Source: Nectonema munidae
Taxonomy: Eukaryota > Nematomorpha > Nectonematoida > Nectonematidae
Direction of reading: 5' to 3'
NCBI GenBank assembly: GCA_030549495.1
Contig: JAUIRK010000475.1
Span: 1-64,000, forward strand
Length of the DNA: 64,000 nucleotides
How positions within the stretch are numbered: position 1 is the first letter of the stretch; every line of letters begins with the position of its first letter. The translations under genes were made by a program, and so were the position numbers. The notes under the pieces were generated by a model. It saw only the letters and a list, made by a program, of their open reading frames with translations. It was not told where the DNA came from and did not search any database. Below are positions 49,701 to 61,700 of the stretch, piece by piece.

Positions 49701-52700
49701 TTCAGGAGTAGACATTTTATAATTGATCAACCCTTGGTTAGGAATAAGGTCTTGGATTTGAATGCGCCGTATCAAACCTTTTTTATTCAAAGTTGACATT
49801 TTTTTTTACCAAAGTGGAGTATTAATTAAGACCCATGTTTTTAAAAACTATTCGTCTGTCTAATTTTTTCGCTGAGTTGTTATAACTTAAAAGTAAAGGA
49901 TTTTTATTCTATGAGACATTGGAGAGGCATCGTGACGGATAAGTCAAATTTAAGATTAGTATTTTCCCTGTACGCTAGTCAATGCTGGGAACTAACTCAC
50001 GATTTCCAAACGAAGTGCTTATGGACCCTCAAGTGTCCATATAAAATTCAGGGACTCCGTTGAGTTTAAAAGGAAACTTTATTAAAGACACGCATATATG
50101 TTGATGTGTTATTATTTGGGTGCCGTTGTGTCAATCAACTTCACACCTGTTATTGTTTTTCATAAATGAGCAATGACTTCTTTGTAATGGAAACATTTTT
50201 TGTGGCTGTTGTGTGTACTAACCAGTCAACGAGCAGAGTCGAATAAAGTTGTCTTTATAAAATGTGATCCTCAACTAGGTTGGTTGGTTCGTGCTTGCAC
50301 TCATTCACAAACCAAGTGGTTGTGTGAACCCTTTTGCATTGAAAGATTCCCAGCCCAAATGTTGAGCTATTTCGCTACCCCCACCGGGTTATGCCAAAGG
50401 TCCTCCGGGACGAGATTTGTGTTGACGTGAGAGCAGTTGAATATGTTATCTGTGTTGCATTCTACTTGTCTGCACAGAGGGGATGGGTACTGGTCTGGGT
50501 TGATTTTGTCCTCTGCTTTATATTGGTTATCGTAAGCAATTAACAGCACAATTTTAATTAAATAACCAAAAATAATTTACGCCTCAGCTTCTACAACCGC
50601 GAATATGTTCATAAAAAACAAGCTCGCAACCAAAGCAAAGATATTTCGCTATTAGCAAAATATCATTTGTAATAAGAACGCTAAAAATTTTAAATTGAGA
50701 AAAATAATTTTTGAGTAATCTAACTACTGGTTCATGACTGTTTAATACTTTTGCCTACTACGAACTTATCTTGTTTTGAAATATTTACAATCTAAAATCC
50801 TAAGTTCCCTGTAATTAGGGGTGCATCAGATTTATACATTTTTAAAGTCGGTCTACAGCAATAAAAAGGGCGGGAATCCCTAGCGCCACCCATTTGATCC
50901 CGACGTCATGTTTAGATGACGCTCAGGATTCCCCATAATTTGGCATCAAATTGCTTAGTCTAATCTGCTTCCGTTTTTCTCGGAGCGTAATTTCGTTTTT
51001 GAAAATACTTGTGTAACCTTTGTATTTAGTCGGGTAAGAAGGAAGCTGGCACGAATTTGACTTGTGCACTGGAGAGCATGGGCAAAAAAACGAAAACTTT
51101 GCAGCGTCAGTTGAGACGCGCTGTTGTGGACCACATTTCCGACTCCTTCCTAGACGTCACTTCTCCCATTGAAGAGCTTGCCGAAGCCGCCACAAACACC
51201 TCATCTACACCAATCAAGTCATTGGCGACTGCCGCCTCTGCTTTTGCACAACACGCTGACAAGCTCATTGAAGTAAGATTCTTATTTTTTTCTCGGAGAT
51301 AAAATATGTGCTCTGAGATTAATTGTCTTTTGAGTTTTATTGATATTGATTTTATGAATTGGTTTGACTTTTTTTCCATAACTAACTAATAAATAATAAT
51401 TAGTTCTTATAAATTTCAACTTTTCTTCTGAATATCGGGGGAAAATTGTCTAGGGTGGAGAAATCTGGAAAAGTCGTGGAAACTAAATTTTATATTTCTG
51501 CGCAGTGATATTTCCTGGAAATACTTTTGACTTGTAACTAATTTTGAAATTATTTTTAAGTGATTATAATATTTGTGTAATTAATTTTGGTTTTATTTAA
51601 TTATATCATTGTTGTATATGAGACTTCAACGATGATGTTTGTGTGATTAGAGAAATAAAAACATAGTTTTCTTTAGATCTTTCACTTAGTTGTAGCAAAC
51701 CTACTCTTTACCTTTCACTATTTCAAAAATCCAATCTTTCTATTTCAATAATTTGGCATAGAGTGCTTTTATGCTTCAATTTATAAATACACAAGATAAT
51801 AAGTCTTCTCTTCTTTATTTGATAGATAAGTTTCATATGTTATGTATCTTTCGAGAAGATTGCAGGAAGCTAAAGTTTGTATTTTGCACGGTTTTTGACA
51901 AAACATATGGGTAAGTGGTAACTGCATTATTCCCTACTAGCACAAGGAAAAACTTTTGCAAGAAGCGCCATCTTTTAAGTTGCAACGGAATCTCGATTCT
52001 TTAGTTACTTCTTTTAGAGCTGAAAATGTACGGCAAAGTGTGCGAGCACCAAAATTCAAAAGATATCCTTTTTCTTATCGCCCTCTTAGATGGGTGCAAA
52101 GTGTGAAAATTTTTGAAAGAGCTTTGCGATTTATACGCATTATGCATGAAAGTGCGAAATTAGTCTTGTGAAACTGTGAAGTGCAAGACAAAATATCACT
52201 TTTATTCGCAAAAGAACAGAAAGAAAGAATCAAGATCAGAACAAAACTTAAAATTGCTGAAGAGTGAAAGCTCGTTAATCCGAACAGAACATTTAAAAAA
52301 CTATCCGAATAATTAAATTTTCCGCTTTGCGAAAAAAGAATGATTTTGCCGTCAAATTTTTCGCGGTTAATATCATACCATAATGTATTACCGAAATATT
52401 ACCAATATAACTCAAATATTTCACCAAAAACGTTAAATGCTTACTTCTATTTTTATTAAAAAACGTTAATATTTGTATCTTTCCCGTGTTCAATTCAATT
52501 CAATTTATTAAGAAAAATAGTGAAAAATATGGAAGTTTCACTTTACTGTGTATACACTATGTATAGATAATGAGAGAAAAACGTAGATATATATAAGAAA
52601 AATACATTTTTCCTTTTCTTTCCACCAAAGTAAAATATCTTCATCTTTTTTTGCATCTTGTAGTAGGGAATCACAAAAAGGTAAAGAAGCTGAAACGAGC

Positions 52701-55700
52701 ATCCATTTTTTTCGACGACAGAGCGTGATACAGTTGCCTTCATCCGCCATTTTAGAATTAAGGCCGAGAAGAAAAAAAAGCTATCTATTCAAGGCTAATA
52801 TTCAAAGGTGAAAAAAGAAGGTAAAATTATTTGTATACGGATAATGAAGGAAGCAGATTTTGTCTGTATTTGGAAAAACAATAATCTGTGGAATAGGTGA
52901 ATATTTGCACTCTACTATTCCTATCACAAAATTTGGTTCTTTCCGTAAAAACGAAAGAAGTATAAAATATTGATGCAAAAGCACAATTTCCTTCACGTAT
53001 ATTATGCAAGACTAAAGTAAAGTTGCACGCTACACGCACATTAGAGAATTTTCACTTTCTCTTAACAATCGCCTCCTCAATTTTCAAACATTTTTCTTTT
53101 TTCCATATACCTCAAAGTTTTTTTCGCATTTTTACATTGACATCTTCTCTCTACAAAAAATTTCACATCCAATACATCCCTACCGCACATTTGGCGGAAA
53201 ACATTGTATTATTATGTTTTAATACTTGTATTTATTTACTGTATCAATATATAATAATAATTTTTCGTTTCAAAATCTTTTGGAATTGGGGATTTTTCTT
53301 TTTGAATTATGAAATTTTTGACTCTTTCAACTCTCCTTCAATTACTTGTTTTCTTCTTAATTGGTATAGAATATGCACATACAGAGACACACACGCACAT
53401 ACACTTTTTAAGGGAACAATTAACCCCAATGCATATAAGTGCAAAATTCCTCGATCCAACAGCATTTCATTAAAACAGAGAACTTTTTAACTAGGACTTT
53501 TTTATATATAAATTAGTTTTTTTCTTTAGTTCAAAAAATAAAAAAATTATATTCATTTAAAAAAACTGTTTTAAAGTGAAAGGTAAATAAGCAGTTCAAT
53601 TGTCTTTAATAAAAATAACATCTATTTTTAAAAGTAATTTTATCCCATGCTCTTTTTAAACTTTTGATAAACTTAGTTAGGATATAATGAATTTTTGTTC
53701 CTTTTTTTAATTCGAAATTTGAAAATAAATCCAAATGTCCATATAAATTCGTTATATCGCTTTTCTAACTTATATTTAAAGACAGATATCGTTATTTCCC
53801 ATGATATATAACGGAAAAAACTTGATTAAAAGATTTCAAAGTCTTTATTTAGGATATTTAAAAATTGAAGAACTCAGAATAATAGTATTTTTTATGGATA
53901 CGATGTCCACTCTTGCTTCTTTTTCTCCACACTTCTCTGCTAAGAGTTGAAAAAGAAGCATTGTCTTTTTTGAAATAAAATCTTATTCCTTTTATAAAAA
54001 AGTTTTTATCATGTTTAAATAAGTAACCTATTATTTTGATAATTTTCTGACTAACAAAATAGTTCATTTGAAAATAGGGAAAGAATTTATATGACTAAAC
54101 AAATGTTTGTGCCCAATAAATTAATCCATGAAAAAAAACGAAATACCTTGGTAAAGTTAATTCCTAGTTTGCACTTCATAGGTCGCAAGTCTAGCTTGCT
54201 CAGTGTCCGATAACGAAGAAGGTATAAAGTTGGTGAAGACAGCGCTGGATGAAGTCAGGAATCTGTATCCACAAGTGGTGAACGCAGCCAAAGTTTGTTC
54301 GGCGTATCCGCAGAGCGCCATAGCCAATCAAAACTTTTTGGCTTTTAAAAGGGCGTGGACCAATCAAATCAAAATTTTGGTCGAGTGCGTCGATGACATC
54401 ACAACGATCAACGACTTTCTTCTTGCTTGTGGTAAGTTGTTCATTCATTCTTTTTTACACATTTTTACGTTAAATACTATTATTAATGATTTAGCTTAGA
54501 TGCTACAAAATGACTTAATTCTTCTAATTATGGTTCATTTCTAAAATATTAGATTATTATTAGCCTAAAGTTTAGTTTTTTACTTGTTGAGCCCGTAATA
54601 TCTCAATTATAGTGGTTTTCATTTTTTATATGGAAGATTTTAAATCAGAGATTCCCAACATTTTTTACACTGCGACGACACCTTTCTTGATCTTTGGAAA
54701 CTTTGTGGCTCCCACATATCATATAATTTAATATTTCAGCAGTTATTTTAATTCAAATACAAAAATTTTGCATAAATATAACTCAAATTTGTTTAAAAAA
54801 AACTTAAAGAATTTTTCTTTTTAAAGCAGCAAATTAAACCAATAAAGAGTCTGTTATGTATAATAAATATATTTGACGGCATCTTCACCCAATCTTACAG
54901 TCCCATATGTGCAGCGTTAGACCGGTTCGAAAACACTTATTTATGTTATAAAAATTTGACTTTTAAACTTGAAACTCTGAAAATTATGTTCTTAAGATTT
55001 AATTGATCACTATTTTGATAAATGAGAAACATTTTTAGCTTAGTGTAAAAATAAATCATTCTTACTTGCTAAATAAGGAACTTTGATGAAATTTTGATAC
55101 AACAATTTGATTACATTGTTCATTGAAACTGTAAATTTTGATGAATTTTTGTAACTTTGAACATTAAGAGAAAATTTCTTTTTCACCATCATTTGGAAAA
55201 GCCTGAATTTAATTTAGAAAAGTCGTTAAACGCGCATAATTTTGCAATTTAGAGTCCGTTGTGTTTAGGAAGTCTCACTAATACTAATGATAATATTCAG
55301 ACAGTCTTTGTTTCTATGTTATGGTAATCCTGCTGTTTATGTTTTCAATTAAAATTAAACACGCATACTTTACTGAGGACAATAATTTGCAATTTTATAA
55401 ATCTAGGTATCATAAAAATACACCGCAGTATATCTGATTTTCATCTTAACGGAATCTCAACCAAGTTCTTGGTTTTCGCCATAATGAGCTTCTACTGTAT
55501 TATTATTTTTAAGTTATAATATAACTACTAAGAAACTAGTTATTAACTATGCAACCATTTTTTTTATATAATACTACTGTTTGTAGCTTATCCAAGTAGA
55601 TATTTTTATTTAGATTTCAGCGCCGGGCCGAAAAAGTTTAACTTATGTAAAAAATAAATAGATTCATCGAAAATTTTCAGGTAAAATTTCTAAGTTTTTT

Positions 55701-58700
55701 TTCAACAGTGGTTAAAAAAACCAATGGAAAATTGAGAAGAAAATATTTAGATTGTAAGATATTTTTGTGGGCCAGAAAAATAACTTTTGCTTCCAAAGTT
55801 TCAATTAATCCTTGTAAATTGGTGTAGTCTCTTTATAGTCACCGCCTCAATATAATGAACACGTTTATTGAGTGCCTATAAAAGTTTGGCTGTATTTGAT
55901 TTTCTTTATTAATTCTTTGTTAAACTGAAATAGAATCCCACATTCTTGAAGACATCAACAAGTGCCTGAACCTCTTCAATACGAAGCGATGCTCTTCTCC
56001 TGAAATCCACAAATCCTCTCAATCCATCCAACAACGCAGTTTGCGAGTGTGTCATGTGGTTGCGTTGGAAATGGAAAATTATGAACCTGGTCCCTACACA
56101 CAGCGTGTTTTGAAGGCCGTTTCTCTCCTCAAGAATCAGAGTGAGTGCAACATCCTAAATAACTCGCTTTGCACGTCAAAGATTCGTCACTGACCTTTCT
56201 TCCTTCCAAGGTTAATTTTTTCAAGGACGGTTGAGTCAAAACGGAGCTATATTTAGACTTGGCAGTCTGAGTCGAATTAAGAATTAGTAAATAGTGGAAG
56301 AAACTAATTATTATTATGTTTTTAATAAGATTAAAATTTATGCACAAATAAAATATTAATATTTAAAACGAATATTTAAACATTGATAAACAACGATTAA
56401 ATACATAATAAATAAGGATTCTGAGAATGATGCGTAGATTAACCTTGAGAAAAGGATAAACTGTTGTTTATTACTGAAATAAATAAAATTCGTTAGAGGT
56501 TTGCACTTGTTTCAGAAGGAACAACTGGTGAAGTGATAAGAGATGCAAGGGTGAGCCGGGAGGGCGCCGAATATAATAGAATAATATGGCGATTCTTTAT
56601 TCTATTAGGTATAATATAACTAATATATTATATGATTTTCCTAACTACTTTCGTCAAAAACTGCCTTAAACAAAGGTTGTGAGTTTTGGACGTTCTAACT
56701 TCTATAATGGAGTTTTCATTATCAAAGTTGCATTGCTGCTATCACCCATAAACTTTCTTTTCTCCTCTGAAAACTTTTTTTTATTTTTAGAATATAAACG
56801 CTGCAAAGCGATTTTTTATTATCATTTTTGTCTTTTTTGACAACATTTAGACGTTTTTGATCTTATCCTTATTTTCTGTTTTTATCAATACTCAAACCAA
56901 TTTAAGACCAATGTAGGGAACGCAGTGGAATTCTTACTTTAAATGCAATTATAGGAATTACCGTCTGCTTTGTTCGGTCCTAAATAGGTTAAGAGCACTT
57001 AAAAGAACCATCAAAAGTTTTATGAACAGTTGGTTGCTTAAAAAAGCTCGAATAAGCTCAATGATAATTTGTTGGGAAGAATTTGAAACTGTTTGTCAAC
57101 CCAGTTTTGATTGTATCGGCCTAAATTATTAAGTTGCTATTCCTTATTCACCTAGCCCTGATATTTATTTATGGGCAAACCATATATTAGAAAAATATTT
57201 TTAAATGTAAAGTTAGAAAAAACTATTTTGTCATGACTGGAAATTGAAAGTTCTCTTGTATTCGAACCTCATCACTAACCGTACACTCTGTGAAGGACCG
57301 GTTTTTGTTATTGAATCCTCATCAGTTCCACTTTGTGCGTTCCCCTCTTTGAGAATTTTTGAGGTTCTCGCCATGAGGTGTGATTTACCGCCTAGAAGCT
57401 GTGCGTGCCCATCAAGAAACTATCTATAATTTCCTGTTATAATTTACTATACCTTGTGCTCACAATTATTGCAATACGCGTATTTTGTCGTGGATTGCGC
57501 CAATTTTTGATTCTTCTGCATACCTTTTTCAGTTGTGCCGCATTTCTGCTCCCAAATCGACTCCTCTGTGAAGTTCGTGGCGAGCGATAGCAAGGACGCG
57601 TTCACGCAAGAAAACGACCTAATCGAAGCATGCCGACTCATCTATGACGGCGTGCGCGAGATTCGCAGGTCCATCCTCTTCAACAAGGCGCTGTTGGAAG
57701 AGGAGCTGGAGCGTGGGGAAGACGAGTTCTCGGCATTAAACGCGTCCTCCGTCACCAACAACGAAGCCCCGGAAGAAACGACCTCTGCCGACGCCCTCTC
57801 CGAAGACTTGGACGGCAAATGCGCACAAAACTACGATGACTACGCGGACCCCAATGTTTTAAAGTCTGATCGAGTGAGTTTTATGCTCTTTCTTTTATGT
57901 CATTAATCAATTGCTTTCGTATAATGTAATTAACTCATTTCTGAGCTAAAATACAGAATCAATAATTAGAAAATAAGGAGTCTATGCCAAGTCAATGAGG
58001 ATAATAAGGCTATGGAAAATCATGGATGAAAAGCTTATAAGCAGCAAACTAAAGGTAATTGCAAGGGAAAACTCACAATAAATTGGAAAGAGGACATTTA
58101 ATTCGATATGAGAAAGGAGTTTGAAACTAGTTGAACACGAAAATAGGGAAAAATGGAGATGTAAAATAAAGTAAACGATTCACTTGTTTTTCGTGCTTGT
58201 ATTAACCGGCTAGATCACAAATTGCTGGTAGAATAGCCATAAAACCGATTATTATTATTATTATATGCTCTATTTGTACTGAAGATAGCAACCAGTAAAC
58301 AGAAAATGAACGCTTCTCAACACTAAATTAATTCAAGTAATTAATTAAGTCAAACTTATTTTAAAGTTTAAGCGCTTAATGAACGGGAATTAATGATCTT
58401 TTCGGATTATTCAGATGATTTTCAATATTTTTATTGAAAGTATTTATTGAGTAAAATGCTATTCATTGATTAAAAACAAGCTTTGTGTCTTATTTTTATG
58501 ATATTTGCACTAAAATCTCTTCAGATAAGTCCAATCGCTGCTCATCTCGATGAAATACACGAGTACACGCACATGCATGCCTTTCAACACCATTATTTTT
58601 TCGCCCATTTGTTTTCAACGTCTCTTTGCAATTGAAGCAACGTATTTGATATTTTGAAATTGAGCACTGATTGAAGAAGGTAAACTTTTTAAATTTCTGA

Positions 58701-61700
58701 ATGCCATATTGCTCATAGATCAATAAATTCCTCGCGTTAATACTTTACTCCTTCATAATTACAACGCTAATGCTCACTCTTAGCTACTCCTTGATTTACT
58801 GACGAATGTTTCTAACTCTTCTGCATCATTATTGCCTATTGAAAAAATGGACTCGACATTTCCAACTTTTACCATTCGCGTATGGAAGAATTTTTATTCT
58901 GTCCACTCAACTTCGTCATCGCGCGATTTTGTATAGATGTATTGATTACAGGTGTATTCGGCTAATACGACTATGAAAAGCAAAATCTGATTTTTCTCTT
59001 CTAGTTCCAAACTCATTTTCAATTTCAACAAACTTCTTCCCAGTTATTTTGGCTCTTTCCTTTTATATACCTTTAGTTTGCTCCTCATAAACATATTCTT
59101 TGATTCTGGATAACCCTATTTATCTCTTTGACTTGAAAAAGACTTCTTATTCAAAGTCTCATTACAAAGCCTACATTTTGAACTCAGTTTACACATTCTT
59201 TCAGCATTCTCATCTAAGTGATATAACCCATTTAAGGCCAAGCAAAGCAGACGATATCTAAAAAACGCAGACGATTTATATTCAAAGTCATTGAAAAAAG
59301 CAGACAAAAATGAAATTACTTATGTTCGAAAATAGGAACATTGGCCGTAAATGGGTTAAGCTACATTTCTCCGCTTTTTTCAAGGCACAACTCTGCCGAC
59401 AGAATACTAAACTAGACCTTGAACATCTAATATAACCACTCTTCCAAATGCATAAACTGTTTAATATATAACCCATATGTCTAATTTAACAAGTTAATGA
59501 TGTAAATGCAATAAAGCTTGATTTACCTTTCTTAGGAAAGATATCCTCCACAAAATGGTGAACAAGCGTGCAAAACAAAAACACATTTTGGCGAAGTTTA
59601 CTTTACTTCTCTGAGGAGCAGAAGTATTTGATTTAAAAAAAAGTGAATTTATCCTGGTTTTTTAAAGTAGTGTACGCAAGCCCGTCGCTAGAGTTATGTT
59701 GCAGGGGGGCAAATCATATTATTAAATTTTTGTCATAAACTGGAAAATTTTTATTCTCAAAAATTTCATTAAATATTAATTTCAAAATAGGATTAGTCTT
59801 TTTCTCAAACTAAACTCATGCATATATTCTTCTTTTGTGACTTCTGAAGTATAATCCTTGATGAAGGCTGGATGAAGGCGATAGAAAAATGATTAAGATA
59901 TTAAAACTTGCGAAGACAACTGTTATAATAAATAAGATATAAATTTTTTAACGACACTCAGAGGAGGCAAAAAAAAATCCAGGGGGGGGGCAATGCCCCC
60001 CCCCCCTTATCAACGGGCCTGAGTGTACGCCTAAATCAATGCTTTTTCACGAGCTCCAAAACATTCACCATAACTCTTTCCCTCGCCTTGCGTCTGAGTT
60101 AAATTTAAAAAAAAGTAGGCCATGCTTGCGAGGGTTGGGCCAAGTTTTTTCTTTTAATTTTTAAAGGCATAATCTCATAAAGCGAAATCATTTTGCAGGC
60201 CAAAATGAGACAACTTCCCCAAGAAGCCAAAGAAGTGATCCAGAAGGAGATCCAGTACTTCAACATTGAACGCGCGCGACTGGACAAGGAAGTGTCGAAG
60301 TGGGATGAGAACGGAAACGACATCGTGGTCCTCTCGAAACACATGTGCATGATCATGCTTGAAATGGCGGATTTCACTAGGTGCCTTTCTTCATTTCGTA
60401 TACGGCCTGATTTTTCAAGAAGAGAAGTCAGGCTCTTATTCGGTAGAGCATCCAATCCCTTTGTGGTGTGTACAAGTACATATGGGAGTCTACTATCTAT
60501 AATTAGTGGGTGTATGTCTCTATAGAAAGTGCGTATGTGCATATATATATATATATATATAACAAAGGCCCCAAAGTGGTCGATATCGACCCCCTGTGGT
60601 CGATTATTACATAGAGGTTGAAAGGGGTCTGTTATGTTTTGCTTTTAAGAACCAAGTGCAATACTAGAGCCATTTCTACCCACGAGTTTTTAGGGCACTA
60701 TACTCTATAGTTTTTCATTTCGCTGAAAAATTACAGTAAAACAAAAAATATTTTAATTTTAAGCTCAAAAAAATATGTGAGTAAGAGCATTAAAATTTTT
60801 CTTCCAACATTATACATAATGAATATTTCAATTGATTGCAGTCCATGCCTTTATACTGAAACGTTTGTTGGTTTCCCGGGTGACTACATGTTCTCCACAG
60901 GATATTTTAGTTGTAGACAAGTTTGTTCTGTCCACACAGACCTCTAGTGTGTGTGTGAAAACGTGAAGTTTTTTCGAGTTAGAGAATAGTGCTACTTGTT
61001 TAGAGTACACTCACAACTTCTTCTATCTTATGAAGAAGGTAGTATGCACCGGAAATTAGTTAATAAATATATTTTAGTTATATTTTTTTTAAAAAATTAA
61101 GAATTTGGTCGCATTTTCTGGTTGGTTCGTTACAATTATAATGAAGTAGTTGAAATGGTGTCACCATTCGAAGAAGGGTCTAATTGAGGTGTTATTGTAC
61201 ATAACACACCCAAGAAGAAATTATTCGCATTTTAACTTGTAGAAAGAAGTCACCCAATCTACTACTCCATCTAAGATTAGTCTTTTGAAAAGTCGCAATC
61301 TTTCGGCAAAAACTTCTTAATCAATGGAATTTATCTTTCCCTGGTCTGTTGCATATGCTAGAGAATAGATATATTTCTTTTTTTCATATTTAATTATAGA
61401 GATTTTATGGTCTATTATCATGTCTTCTTATAATTAAAAGTCAGCATTTCTATATAATGAACATTTTATTGAGTCTATAGGATCTTTATAAAAGTTTAGT
61501 GGTATTTCTGATAAGCCTAGGCAGAGAGTATTGATACGCTAAGAGCATACATCACCAATATTCATATTACGTTGATAAGTTCAATGTGTCAATCCTCATT
61601 CTACTACTGAATAAACCAATCAAAAACCCTATTTTCTCTATAAGCATAAATGATTCACTTTTGACATGTGAATTTTGTTATAGAGGACGAGGTCCCCTGA

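Noticed and set aside
53023-53490. 155-codon open frame as a gene
   Set aside because: Its Phe/Ile-rich translation is what T-rich intron DNA gives; there is no motif and no good start context.
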